A stretch of 64,000 bases of DNA from RYN-133 sp963754285. GTDB taxonomy: Bacteria; Actinomycetota; Actinomycetes; Mycobacteriales; Jatrophihabitantaceae. Numbering within the stretch: position 1 is the stretch's first letter; each line of letters begins with the position of its first letter. Positions 35,085 to 44,396 of this stretch are shown piece after piece. Below the pieces are notes generated by a model. The model ran no database searches. It saw nothing but the letters and a program-made list of their open reading frames with translations, and had not been told where the DNA came from. The position numbers were made by a program, and so were the translations under genes. The stretch lies in contig CAVWFN010000006.1 in NCBI GenBank assembly GCA_963754285.1, forward strand, positions 496,001-560,000, given 5' to 3'.

Positions 35085-36239
35085 GCACCACCGACGACAC
35101 CGCCAGCGCGCAGAGCACCGGCGAGCACGGGCACGGTTCGGCGAAGAGCTACACCGCCGAAGAGATCCGGGCGATGAGCGCCGAAGAGCGCATGATCGCC
35201 GGCGCCGAACTCGACGGCATCCACATCGTCCATCGGCGTGAGCGTTTCCCTGTTCCCGGGCACGAATGCCGAAAAGCGCGCCGAGCGCGCCGTCGCCGCC
35301 TGCTTCGTCATCGCCGCTTTGTCCGGCGTGGGGTTCATCGTCTACTTCTGCGCCGGGTCGTGGAAGTGGCACCTGCCGGGCACGGCGCAGAACTTCCGCT
35401 TCTACACGCCGATCCTGGGCGGGCTGCTCGCTGCACTCCTGCTGTTCCTCGGCGTCGGCATGGTCCTGTGGGCCAAGCTGCTGATGCCCGAGGAAGAGGT
35501 CATCCAGGAGCGTCACGACGTCGCGACCACCGAGGAAGACCGGCTGATCGCCGAGGGCACCTTGGTGACCGGGCTCGCCGACACCGGCCTGCCGCGGCGC
35601 GGTCTCATCCTGAAGTCGCTCGGGCTGGCCGGCGGCGCGCTGCTGACCGTCCCGCTCGTCGCCCTGGTCGGCGGCATGATCAAGAAGCCGGGCGACCAGC
35701 TGTTCCACACCCTGTACCGCCCGAACAAGAAGATGTTCCCGAAGTCGAACGGCATGGTGCCGATCGTGTACGACACCTGGCGCCAGGTCTCACCAGAAGA
35801 CATGGAGCCGGGTTCGATCGCGACGGTGTTCCCCGGGGTGCGCGAAGAAGACGTCAACGGCTTCAACGGGCTGACGTCCGCGTCGTCCCCGGTGATCATC
35901 ATCCGGCTGCGTCCGGGCCAGAAGGTCACCTACCGCAAGGGCCAGGCCGGTTTCGCCTGGCCGGCAGCCGACCCGCAGTACATCGCGTTCTCGAAGATCT
36001 GCACGCACGCGGGCTGTCCCGCGTCGCTGTACGAGCAGCAGACCTCGCGCCTGCTCTGCCCGTGCCACCAGTCGCAGTTCGAGGTGTTGCTCGACGCCAA
36101 GCCGGTGTTCGGCCCCGCGACGCGCAGCCTGCCGCAGCTGCCGCTGACCGTCCTGATGGGCGATGACGGCAAGCAGTACTTCTACGCGGCCAAGGACTTC
36201 ATCGAGGCAATCGGACCCGGCTTCTGGGAGCGTCCATGA
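35081..36239 (+). CDS. qcrA: Cytochrome bc1 complex Rieske iron-sulfur subunit, frame broken by one extra base
   Basis: GTG 35081 (GTGA overlap with qcrC) begins MSTTDDTASAQSTGEHGHGS and runs to IHIVHRRERFPVPG; the rest is one base out of phase: TNAEKRAERAVAACFVIAAL onward to the stop at 36237-36239. Removing one G from the ggg at 35258-35260 gives ...FPVPGTNAEKR... and a product of about 385 residues. Three membrane segments follow, then the Rieske domain with CTHAGC and CPCHQS binding the 2Fe-2S cluster. The next gene overlaps by ATGA. Since the complex is central to respiration and every other part is intact, a sequence error is more likely than loss. A shorter start at 35238 (MSVSLFPGTNAEKR) is the alternative reading. 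Confidence 0.88.
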
Positions 36240-37888
36240 CAGCGACTGCGAACCCGCCGCGCAGGGACAACAAGCCGCGCACGCCGCAAGGCAAGGTGGC
36301 CAACTGGTTCGACGACCGGCTGCGCCTCGGCGGCCCGATCCGCGCGCAGCTGAACAAGGTCTTCCCCGACCACTGGTCGTTCATGATGGGCGAGATCGCG
36401 CTCTACTCGTTCATCATCTTGCTGCTCACCGGCACGTACCTGAGCTTCTTCTTCGACCCGTCGATGGCCGACACCGTCTACCACGGCTCGTACGGACCGC
36501 TGCAGGGCGTCACGATGTCGCGGGCATATGCGTCCACGCTCGACATCGCCTTCGACGTGCGCGGCGGGCTGGTCATCCGGCAGATCCACCACTGGGCGGC
36601 GTTGCTGTTCGTTGCGGCGATGCTGATCCACATGTTCCGGGTGTTCTTCACCGGGGCCTTCCGCAAGCCGCGTGAGCTCAACTGGATCATCGGCCTGAAC
36701 CTGATCATGCTCGGCATCGTCGAGGGGTTCGCGGGTTACTCGCTCCCCGACGACCTGCTGTCCGGCACGGGCCTTCGGATCGCCGACGCGATCATGAAGT
36801 CGATCCCGGTCATCGGCAGTTGGGTGTCGTTCACGGTGTTCGGTGGGCCGTTCCCCGGACACGTGATCATCGGGCGGCTCTACATCGCCCACGTCCTGCT
36901 GATACCAGGGATCTTGTTGGCATTGATCGGCGCCCACCTGGCACTTGTCGTGCGCCAGAAGCACACGCAGTTCCCCGGGCCCGGGCGCACCGAAGACACT
37001 GTCGCCGGCGAGCGCGTGTTCCCGGTCTATGCGGCCAAGGCCGGCGGGTTCTTCTTCATCGTGTTCGCCGCGTGCGCTGCCCTCGGTGGGTTCGCGCAGA
37101 TCAACCCGGTGTGGCTGTTCGGCCCGTACGAGCCGCGCGCGGTCTCGTCCGGATCGCAGCCGGACTGGTACATGATGTTCCTCGACGGATCGACGCGTCT
37201 GTTCCCGTCGTGGGAGATCCGGCTGTGGGGCTACGACCTACCGCCGCTGTTCTGGCCGACGGTGGTGTTGCCGGGCATCCTCGTGACCCTGGCCGCGGTG
37301 TATCCGTTCATCGAAGCGAAGATGACCAAGGACACCGCGAAACATCACCTGCTGCAGCGACCGCGTGACGTCCCTGTCCGCACGTCGCTGGGCTGCATGG
37401 CGATCACGTTCTACCTCGTGCTGTTCCTGTCCGGTGGCAACGACCTGATCGCCAAGGCGTTCGACATCTCGCTGAACGCGATGACGTGGGGCGGACGCAT
37501 CCTGCTGCTGACCCTGCCGCCGATCGCGTACGCGCTGGCGTACCGCATCTGTCTGGGGTTGCAGCGCCACGACCGAGAGGTGCTCGAACACGGGCTCGAG
37601 ACCGGCATCATCAAGGTGTTGCCGACCGGTGAGTTCATCGAGGTGCACCAGCCCCTCGGTCCGGTGGACGAGCACGGACACGGCACGCTGACCTATGCCG
37701 GCGCGCCCGTCCCGAAGCGCATGGGCCAGCTCGGTGCGGCCTCGCCGCTCAAGCACGTCCGAGGCTTCTTCTACCCGGTGAAGGAGAAGCCGGAGATCCA
37801 GGCCGCGATCGACGAGTACGAGGCCAACGAGGCCGCCGCTCTCGAAGGCCGGTCCGACTCCGACCGTCCCAAGGAGCTCACCGACTGA
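36236..37888 (+). CDS. qcrB: Cytochrome bc1 complex cytochrome b subunit
   Basis: 550 residues from ATG 36236. Heme ligands lie in VIRQIHHWAALLFVAAMLIH and GRLYIAHVLLIPGILLALIG. The quinol-site loop reads SQPDWYMMFLDGSTRLFPSW, with PDWY where mitochondria have PEWY, as usual in actinobacteria. More than eight membrane helices are followed by a soluble tail of about 120 residues (HDREVLEHGLETGIIKVLPT ...) that is specific to actinobacterial QcrB. It oxidises menaquinol in the bcc-aa3 supercomplex. A strong terminator follows directly. Confidence 0.95.
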   Translation: MTATANPPRRDNKPRTPQGKVANWFDDRLRLGGPIRAQLNKVFPDHWSFMMGEIALYSFIILLLTGTYLSFFFDPSMADTVYHGSYGPLQGVTMSRAYASTLDIAFDVRGGLVIRQIHHWAALLFVAAMLIHMFRVFFTGAFRKPRELNWIIGLNLIMLGIVEGFAGYSLPDDLLSGTGLRIADAIMKSIPVIGSWVSFTVFGGPFPGHVIIGRLYIAHVLLIPGILLALIGAHLALVVRQKHTQFPGPGRTEDTVAGERVFPVYAAKAGGFFFIVFAACAALGGFAQINPVWLFGPYEPRAVSSGSQPDWYMMFLDGSTRLFPSWEIRLWGYDLPPLFWPTVVLPGILVTLAAVYPFIEAKMTKDTAKHHLLQRPRDVPVRTSLGCMAITFYLVLFLSGGNDLIAKAFDISLNAMTWGGRILLLTLPPIAYALAYRICLGLQRHDREVLEHGLETGIIKVLPTGEFIEVHQPLGPVDEHGHGTLTYAGAPVPKRMGQLGAASPLKHVRGFFYPVKEKPEIQAAIDEYEANEAAALEGRSDSDRPKELTD

Positions 37889-37902
37889 CGGACGACGATC
37901 GA

Positions 37903-37940
37903 GGCCGGGTCCGCGTTGCGGACCCGGCCTTCGTCGTTTG
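37903..37940 (+). terminator. Terminator after ctaE-qcrCAB
   Basis: Perfect 11-base stem ggccgggtccg (37903-37913) with cggacccggcc (37919-37929), a five-base loop, then the T-rich ttcgtcgtttg. It starts 14 bases after the qcrB stop. Confidence 0.8.
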
Positions 37941-37967
37941 TAGGGTCCGCCGGCCAGCCGACCGGCC

Positions 37968-38070
37968 GACTTTGCACCCGCGGGCGCCGCTCGCACCCGA
38001 CTTTGCATCCGGCATCGTCGCTCACGCCGGCGAGATCGAGGACGCCGGCGACATTGCCACGTGCAAAGTC
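37968..38070. repeat. Palindromic repeat, family A, copy 3
   Basis: Half element from 37968 (gactttgcacccg), then a palindrome at 37999-38070 with the same ends, gactttgca and tgcaaagtc, and the same 72-base size as the copies near 10 kb. The centre differs (gccggcgagatcgaggac, then gccggc), so the arms are conserved while the core is not. It lies between the qcrB terminator and the NYN gene. Confidence 0.72.
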
Positions 38071-38114
38071 GCCGGCGCCCGCCCCGGATCGCGAGGGCGC
38101 AGGAGGCAACCGTC

Positions 38115-38120
38115 TAGGGT
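38115..38120 (+). promoter_or_regulatory. -10 box of the short NYN gene
   Basis: TAGGGT, 6 bases before GTG 38127. Confidence 0.45.
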
Positions 38121-38126
38121 CGCGGT

Positions 38127-38582
38127 GTGCTGCGGGTGTTGGTCGACGCGGACAACGTGGCACCGCCGCGGCTGGCTCCGGTGCTGGCGCTGCTCAGCGA
38201 GGTTGCCGACGAGGTGCACCTGTCGGCCAGCGGACGGGCGCAGGCCCTCGATCGGTTGATCTGGCCGCCCTACGCCGAACTGCTCCCGACCTCCGGCTGG
38301 CAGCGTGCCGACCTCGCGCTGGCCGAGGCGTACCGGCCCAGCACCGACCCGCTCGTGCTGGTCAGCGGCGACGGCGACTTCGGGCTGCTGGCGACGCGCC
38401 ATCCCGGCCCCGTGCTGGTTGTCAGCGGGGCAGCGAGCGGACGGCTGCGCGACGGGACGACGGTCGTCGACCCCGCGGCAGAGGGGGTGGCGCCGATCGT
38501 GGCCTGGCTAGCCCATCACGGCATCGAGATGCTCGCAGATCACGATGATCAGCGCGGGGCAGGGCTCCGGCCGCCGGAGTAG
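38127..38582 (+). CDS. Short NYN/PIN-fold protein
   Basis: 151 residues from GTG 38127. MLRVLVDADNVAPPRLAPVL opens a NYN-type fold with the first catalytic Asp residues; PLVLVSGDGDFGLLATRHPG supplies the SGDGDF acidic pair and VLVVSGAASGRLRDG the later strand. This is the minimal NYN nuclease domain (LabA/DUF88 group), probably acting on RNA. The last 33 bases overlap the convergent ctaF gene, so the tail (DDQRGAGLRPPE) may not be conserved. Confidence 0.75.
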   Translation: MLRVLVDADNVAPPRLAPVLALLSEVADEVHLSASGRAQALDRLIWPPYAELLPTSGWQRADLALAEAYRPSTDPLVLVSGDGDFGLLATRHPGPVLVVSGAASGRLRDGTTVVDPAAEGVAPIVAWLAHHGIEMLADHDDQRGAGLRPPE

Positions 38583-38974
38583 TACTCGAACAGCAGGCCA
38601 CCGACGTTGAACAGGATCGTGGCCACACCGACGAGCACCAGCCACACCTGCACGAACGCGAAGCCGAGCGCGGTGAGCGAGGCAGCAGCGGCCAGGCCGA
38701 GCGGCCAGTACGAGCCCGGCGAGAAGAAGCCCAGCTCCCCCGCGGCCTCGGCGATCTCGGCGTCGGCGCGGTCTTCCGGACGCGGGTCGATGCGTCGCGA
38801 CACGAACCAGAAGAACGACCCCGAGATACCGAACAGGCCACCGCACAGCAGCAGCGCGGCGAAGCCGGCCCACTCGATGCGGCCGGTGTCGCTGTGCGTC
38901 CACGTGCCGTACACAGCCGCCGCGACCCAGCAGAACAGGGCCACGGCCAGGAAGATGCGTGCTTCGATCTTCAT
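38549..38974 (-). CDS. ctaF: Cytochrome c oxidase subunit IV, actinobacterial type
   Basis: 141 residues from ATG 38974, 3 bases after the ctaC stop. Four membrane segments: IFLAVALFCWVAAAVYGTW, WAGFAALLLCGGLFGISGSFFW, YWPLGLAAAASLTALGFAF and VWLVLVGVATILFNVGGLLFE. RIDPRPEDRADAEIAEAAGE is the conserved cytosolic loop, and FFSPGSYWP is typical of the family. It stabilises the aa3 oxidase. The mycobacterial homologue (Rv2199c) likewise follows ctaC directly. Confidence 0.92.
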   Translation of the reverse strand: MKIEARIFLAVALFCWVAAAVYGTWTHSDTGRIEWAGFAALLLCGGLFGISGSFFWFVSRRIDPRPEDRADAEIAEAAGELGFFSPGSYWPLGLAAAASLTALGFAFVQVWLVLVGVATILFNVGGLLFEYYSGGRSPAPR

Positions 38975-38977
38975 GCG

Positions 38978-39955
38978 TCAGCTCCCGGTGGACGCGCTGC
39001 GTGCAGTGCGGTCGGTGTTGAACGGATGCGTGGTCGTCGCGTACGGACCGCCCGGAACCTTCGCCGCGATCAGCGCCTTCGACTGGCGCGCCGGGTCGTC
39101 CGGGCCGATCTTCTTCAGCGCGGCCAGGTAGTTCGTGAAGACGGACGGCTGGACGACACGAACCTCGAAGTTCATCTGCGAGTGGTACGTGCCGCACAGC
39201 TCCGCGCACCGGCCGACGTAGCTGCCGTCGGTGGTCGGGGTGAACTGGAACCGGTTGTCGGACAGCCCACTGGCCTTCTGCTGCGCCGGGGTGCCGTAGG
39301 GGATCACATCGCGCTTGAACAAGAACTCAGGCACCCAGAAGGAGTGGATGACGTCGTCGGAGTGCTCGATGATCTGCACCGACTCGTTGTCCGGGATGAC
39401 CAGGATCGGGATCTCGGAGTCGCTGCCGACCGTGCTCAGATACAGCGGCGAGTTGCTCTCACCGGTCGTCTCGTCGTTCTGGCCCGTGTAGGCGGTCTCT
39501 TGGCCGTGATAGTCGTGGTACTCGAACTGCCAGTTCCACTTGAACGCGTCGACCTGGATGAGCACGTCGGGGTTCTTCGACAGCTTGTTGACATCGTCCT
39601 CGACGACCACAGTGCGCCAGAACAGCACGAGGATGACGACGAACGGGACGATGACGCAGATGACCTCGACGACGAGGTTGTACTTCGTCTGCCGCGGCAG
39701 ACGGTCGTCCTTCTTCCGGTACCTGATGCAGGCCCAGAAAATCAGGCCCCAGACGATCACGCCGAGGGCGAGCGCGGCCACGCCGGCCCACGACCACAGC
39801 ACCCGCATCTTGGTCGCCTGCTGGGTGACGCCGGTGGGCCAGCCGAAGCGCAGGTGCTTCTCGGCGTCGTGGAAGGAACACCCCGACAAAAGCAGGGTGG
39901 ACGAGACGAGGATGAGCGCGATCAGACCACTGCGCGTCCACCGGCTTCGCCGCAC
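38978..39955 (-). CDS. ctaC: Cytochrome c oxidase subunit II
   Basis: 325 residues from GTG 39955, chosen for the lipoprotein signal MRRSRWTRSGLIALILVSST leading to LLLSGC and for GAGAGG upstream. After lipidated Cys come two membrane helices (VLWSWAGVAALALGVIVWGL; VVEVICVIVPFVVILVLFWR) and a cupredoxin domain with the CuA ligands: DDVIHSFWVPEF (His) and GRCAELCGTYHSQM (Cys, Glu, Cys, His, Met). FKWNWQFEY is the aromatic patch for electron entry. It accepts electrons from QcrC. ctaD does not sit between ctaC and ctaF as it does in Streptomyces. Confidence 0.94.
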   Translation of the reverse strand: MRRSRWTRSGLIALILVSSTLLLSGCSFHDAEKHLRFGWPTGVTQQATKMRVLWSWAGVAALALGVIVWGLIFWACIRYRKKDDRLPRQTKYNLVVEVICVIVPFVVILVLFWRTVVVEDDVNKLSKNPDVLIQVDAFKWNWQFEYHDYHGQETAYTGQNDETTGESNSPLYLSTVGSDSEIPILVIPDNESVQIIEHSDDVIHSFWVPEFLFKRDVIPYGTPAQQKASGLSDNRFQFTPTTDGSYVGRCAELCGTYHSQMNFEVRVVQPSVFTNYLAALKKIGPDDPARQSKALIAAKVPGGPYATTTHPFNTDRTARSASTGS

Positions 39956-40057
39956 CTCGAACCGCCTCTCACACCGGGTTTCAAGCTCGCCTCGGAGCCT
40001 ACTGGACCCCGGCCGCGCCGCCGGGACGGGGTGACGGCGACCCGCCACCCGGACAGG

Positions 40058-40063
40058 GATACT
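40058..40063 (+). promoter_or_regulatory. -10 box of asnB
   Basis: GATACT, 7 bases before the GTG at 40071. Leaderless translation would suit AsnB, whose catalytic Cys must be residue 2. Confidence 0.5.
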
Positions 40064-40070
40064 GGACCAC

Positions 40071-41963
40071 GTGTGTGGACTGATCGGATTCCTGTCGGCG
40101 GACGGCGCCGCCAAGGCCGTCGAGGGCACTGTCGACGGCTCACTGACCGACATGCGCCACCGCGGTCCGGACGAGGGCGGCACGTGGGCCGACGACGACG
40201 CGGTGATCGGTTTCCGGCGCCTGTCGATCATCGACATCGACCACTCGCACCAGCCGCTGCCCTGGCTCGACGGCCGCTATCACCTGATCTTCAACGGCGA
40301 GATCTACAACTACGTCGAGCTGCGTGAGCGCCTCGCGCGCGAGTTCGGGGTGGTCTTCGACACCGACGGCGACGGCGAAGCGATCGTCGCCGGTTACCAC
40401 TACCTCGGCGAGAAGATCGTGCGCGAACTGCGTGGCATGTTCGCGTTCCTGATCTGGGACGCCCAGGAGCGGGTGCTCTTCGGTGCGCGCGACTGGTTCG
40501 GTATCAAGCCGCTCTACACCTACGCCGACGAGCGCGGCACGTTCTTCGCGAGCGAGAAGAAGTCCCTGTTGGACGTGGCGACCGACGCCGGCGGCGTGGA
40601 CCGGACCGCTCTGCAGCAGTACCTGACGTTGCAGTACGTCCCTGAGCCCGCGTCCATGCACGAGAACGTGCGACGCATCGAGTCCGGCACGTACTTCACG
40701 ATGCGTCCCGGCGAGCAGGTCCACCCGCGTCGCTATTTCCACCCCGACTTCGCCATTCGGACGGTGCCCGACGCCGACAAGCTGTACCGCGAGATCGCCG
40801 AGGCGCTCGAGGATTCCGTCGAGAAGCACATGCGTGCCGACGTCACCGTCGGTTCGTTCCTGTCCGGTGGCATCGACTCGACGGCTGTCGCCGCGCTGGC
40901 CAAGCGCCACAATCCGAAGCTGCTCACGTTCACCACGGGGTTCGAACGCGAGGGCTACAGCGAGATCGACGTCGCGGCAGAGTCTGCAGCCGCGATCGGC
41001 GTCGAGCACATCACGAAGGTCGTCACGGCCGAAGAGATGATGGACACGCTGCCGCTGATCGTCTGGTACCTCGACGATCCCGTCGCCGACCCGGCGCTCG
41101 TGCCGCTGTACTTCATCGCGCGCGAGGCGCGCAAGCACGTGAAGGTCGTACTGTCCGGCGAGGGCGCGGACGAGTTGTTCGGCGGCTACACGATCTACCG
41201 CGAGCCGATCTCGCTGCGCGCGTTCGAGCACGTGCCGGCCGTCATGAAGCGCGGGCTCGGCAAGCTGTCGACGCGTATCCCCGAAGGCACCCGTGGCAAG
41301 GATCTGCTGCGCCGCGGATCGATCGGGATCGAAGAGCGCTACTACGGCAACGCGCGCATCTTCCGCCCCGAAGAAATGGGCTTCTACAAGAGCTTCGATC
41401 CGTCCGTGTCGTACATGGACGTGACCCGCAAGCTCTACGAGCAGACCACGCACCTCGACGGGTCGACCCGCATGCAGTACATCGACCTGTTCACATGGCT
41501 GCGCGGCGACATCCTCGTCAAGGCCGACAAGATGACGATGGCCAACTCGCTCGAGCTGCGCGTGCCGTTCCTCGACACGGCTGTGTTCGATGTCGGTTCA
41601 TCGATCCCGACCGATCTGAAGATCACGAAGGAGACGACGAAGTTCGCGCTTCGTCGCGCACTCGAACTGATCGTGCCTGCGCACGTGCTCAATCGGCCGA
41701 AGCTCGGTTTCCCGGTGCCGATCCGGCACTGGCTCAAGGACGTCATGTACGACTGGGCGCGCGAGATCATCGCGTCGTCGCAGGCCGACGAGCTCATCGA
41801 CAAGAACGACGTCCTCACACTGCTCGAGGCGCATCGCGCCGGCCCGCACGACTACTCGCGCAAGATCTGGACGCTGCTCGTGTTCCTGATCTGGCACGGC
41901 ATCTTCGTCGAGGAGCGCATCCACCCCGAAATTCCCGCGCCCGTCTACCCGGTCCGTCTTTGA
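40071..41963 (+). CDS. asnB: Glutamine-hydrolysing asparagine synthetase
   Basis: 630 residues from GTG 40071. Cys2 (MCGLIGFLS) is the glutaminase nucleophile; MRHRGPDEGGTWADDDAVIG, FNGEIYNYVELRE and DGEAIVAGYH complete the class II amidotransferase domain (1-200). The synthetase domain has SFLSGGIDSTAVAALAKRHN (ATP/PPi loop) near 268, VLSGEGADELFGGYTIYREP near 362 and KMTMANSLELRVPFLD near 488. The fold is intact and the length normal for the long actinobacterial type. In mycobacteria (Rv2201) and corynebacteria (LtsA) such enzymes can amidate wall precursors, an alternative role to asparagine synthesis. Divergent from ctaC. Confidence 0.92.
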   Translation: MCGLIGFLSADGAAKAVEGTVDGSLTDMRHRGPDEGGTWADDDAVIGFRRLSIIDIDHSHQPLPWLDGRYHLIFNGEIYNYVELRERLAREFGVVFDTDGDGEAIVAGYHYLGEKIVRELRGMFAFLIWDAQERVLFGARDWFGIKPLYTYADERGTFFASEKKSLLDVATDAGGVDRTALQQYLTLQYVPEPASMHENVRRIESGTYFTMRPGEQVHPRRYFHPDFAIRTVPDADKLYREIAEALEDSVEKHMRADVTVGSFLSGGIDSTAVAALAKRHNPKLLTFTTGFEREGYSEIDVAAESAAAIGVEHITKVVTAEEMMDTLPLIVWYLDDPVADPALVPLYFIAREARKHVKVVLSGEGADELFGGYTIYREPISLRAFEHVPAVMKRGLGKLSTRIPEGTRGKDLLRRGSIGIEERYYGNARIFRPEEMGFYKSFDPSVSYMDVTRKLYEQTTHLDGSTRMQYIDLFTWLRGDILVKADKMTMANSLELRVPFLDTAVFDVGSSIPTDLKITKETTKFALRRALELIVPAHVLNRPKLGFPVPIRHWLKDVMYDWAREIIASSQADELIDKNDVLTLLEAHRAGPHDYSRKIWTLLVFLIWHGIFVEERIHPEIPAPVYPVRL

Positions 41964-42081
41964 GGTGTTACCCGGTACGGGCCTTGAGCTAGCAGAAGCG
42001 CTGGCTTTACCGCGAATGTGCGATTCTCTGCGGGACACAAAGGCGCCGTCATACATTTCGCGCCGCCTTTGGGAGGGCGTT

Positions 42082-44341
42082 GTGAGAAGAGTCGCGCGGT
42101 TCGGTGTCGCACTGGTAACCGTGTTCGCGCTGTCGTCAGTTCCCAGCTCACGCGCGGCTACCGATTCGGTCGACGAGATTCATTATTCGTACGGCGATGA
42201 TGCAACGAGCGTCGTGTTCGACTGGCACGGCGCCGAGCAGACCATCTACTACGGCCGGGACGCGACGTACGGCATGCAGGCGATCGCGAGCGACCCGCCG
42301 TACCTGCCGACCGACGAGCCCGGCCCATTTCGTGAAGTCACGCTGTCTGATTTGTCGCCCGGAACGACGTATCACTACATGATCGGCGACGACGGCGTCG
42401 ACCACACTTTCGCGACCGCGCCGACGGGCGACTACACCTCGGTCGACACGGGCGACACGATGAGCAGCTCGTGCCCCAAGCCCGACACAAGTGTTTATAT
42501 GCCGCAGATGCAGCAATTGATCGCCGCGCAAAATCCGGATTTCGTAACTCATGGCGGCGACATTGCGATCGCCAATCAGTGCGGGCAGCAAGCCATTCAC
42601 CGCTATTACAACGACATCCAGGCCTGGTCGCTCACGAGCGCGCTCCAGGTCGCGTTCGGCAACCACGAGTACGGACCTCCCACGACCACCCCGCGGGCGC
42701 CGGCCGGCACCCCGTACGACAGCCTGGCCAACTACAAGGGACGCGACCGCCTCTCGAACGCACAGACGACCCCGAACGACACGGCGACCACGACCAAGCA
42801 CCCGGGCTGCGGGAACGAGAACGGCAACGTGGTCACGGCCAACACCTGCCAGGGTGACGACTGGGGCTACTTCACCGCCGGACACGTGCTCTACATCGCC
42901 TATCCAGAACCGGACACCGGCCCCAACCTGTCGTCGATGGCGGCATGGGAGCAGTCGGCGAGCGTGCTCATGGCCAACGCAGAGGCCGACCCGAACATCG
43001 ACTTCATCGTCACCTTCGGTCATCGCACCGCCTTCACCGACTCGGGCACGGGAGCGGTGCAGGCTACCCACGACGCGCTCGTCGCACTCGCCGCGATCTA
43101 CAGCCCTGCGCCGGGCAACACCTACGGCTTGTACGGCAAATACGTCGTCAACATCCAGCACGACGCTCACAACATGGAGGCGTTCGCGCCCAACCCGAAC
43201 GACGACAAGCACGGGCTGACCTACATCACCGACGCCGCCGGCGGGCAGGGGCTGACGAACTGGGTTGCCAAGATCGACCCCGACTCGGTGTTTCGCATGC
43301 GCCACCTCGGGATATTGGTCAGCCACTACGACGCCGACGCGCACACGCTGAGCTTCAGCTTCGTCTGCGGCGCCCACTTCTCGGCGTCGGAGGATCCGTG
43401 CACCTACGGCAGCACGCTCTGGTCGACGAGTTTCACCGCCGCACCGCCGGCTGTCGCAACTGTTGCGACGACGATCAGCGGCGCGGACCAGAGCCTGCCG
43501 GTCGGGCACCAGACGACATACACGGCGACGGTCAGGAATCCTGCTCCCGGTACGACGGTGTCCGGTGCCGGCCTGAGCGTGGCGGTGCCCAACGGCATGT
43601 CGATCGTCAGCGCCGACCCCGGTGCCCAGATCACCGGCAACGTCGCGACCTGGCCGTCGGCCGATCTCGTCGGTGGCGCGCCGAGCACGGTCGAGCACGT
43701 CGTCGCGCAGGTCGACAGCGGCGATCCCGGCTCGACCCTGACCGCTTCGGCAGCCGTCGCGACGGCTGATACGTCGTGCAGCGCACCCGCGAGCAACTGC
43801 TCGGCCACCGCGAGCATCACCATCGCGGCCGCCACCGCCACCGCCGCCGCCGACCCAGTGGGTCAAGAATCCGAGCGTGGAATCCGGCCTCACGGGCTGG
43901 ACCGGCGTGTACAACAACACGTCCAAGACCAGCCGAGTGGCGGGCGGTCACGACGGCTCGTACGCAGTGCGATCGGTGAACAACAGCGCGGCCGCCGCAG
44001 CCAACGGCATCGCTGACAAGCCGCACTGGATCGACGGGACGCCCGCCAAGGCGACTGTCGCGGGCAAGGTCTACACCGCCAGTGCGTGGGTGAAGGTGGA
44101 CGCAGCCGGCCAGAAGATCGTCCTGTTCCTGCGCGAGACGAATTCCGCAGGGAAGCTGAAGAACGTCGCTCCGAACACCGTCGGTACCACTGTCGTCGCG
44201 AAGAACACCGGCTGGTTCCCGATATCGGTCGTCTATCCCGCGGCGGCCAGCGGAGACAGCCTCACCTTCCAGGTGTACTGCGCCAAGTCGGCCGCCCACA
44301 AGGGGTTCACCGCCGACTCGTTCAGCCTGACTTCGTCCTGA
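42082..44341 (+). CDS. Secreted calcineurin-like phosphoesterase with DUF11-like and carbohydrate-binding-like domains, frame broken
   Basis: GTG 42082 is preceded by gggaggg at 42071-42077. Signal peptide to about residue 28 (SVPSSRA). Residues 30-115 resemble a purple acid phosphatase N-domain (IHYSYGDDATSVVFDWHGAE; LSDLSPGTTYHYMIGDDG); 120-450 are metallophosphatase with VTHGGDIAIAN, VAFGNHEYG, TFGHRTAF and QHDAHNMEAF. Residues 455-590 are a DUF11-like wall domain. The frame is lost in a gcc/acc tract at about 43830-43853. In the next frame it continues as polyproline, QWVKNPSVESGLTGWTGVYN and a jelly-roll domain to SLTSS, stop 44339-44341. One extra base in the tract explains this; slippage-based phase variation is the alternative. 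Confidence 0.75.
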
Positions 44342-44396
44342 CCGGCGTCCGCACCGCCTTATCGGCCGCTTATAGGTCGCGACCGATGATGATCGT

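Noticed and set aside
33471..35708. Long open frame (745 codons) on the minus strand across ctaE, qcrC and qcrA.
   Set aside because: It is a high-GC shadow of three clear genes on the other strand; its product is low-complexity Arg/Gly/Asp with no domain.
41964..42081. Riboswitch in the leader of the phosphoesterase gene.
   Set aside because: No conserved block of a known class could be matched; only a weak stem (agctagcagaagcgctggct) is present.
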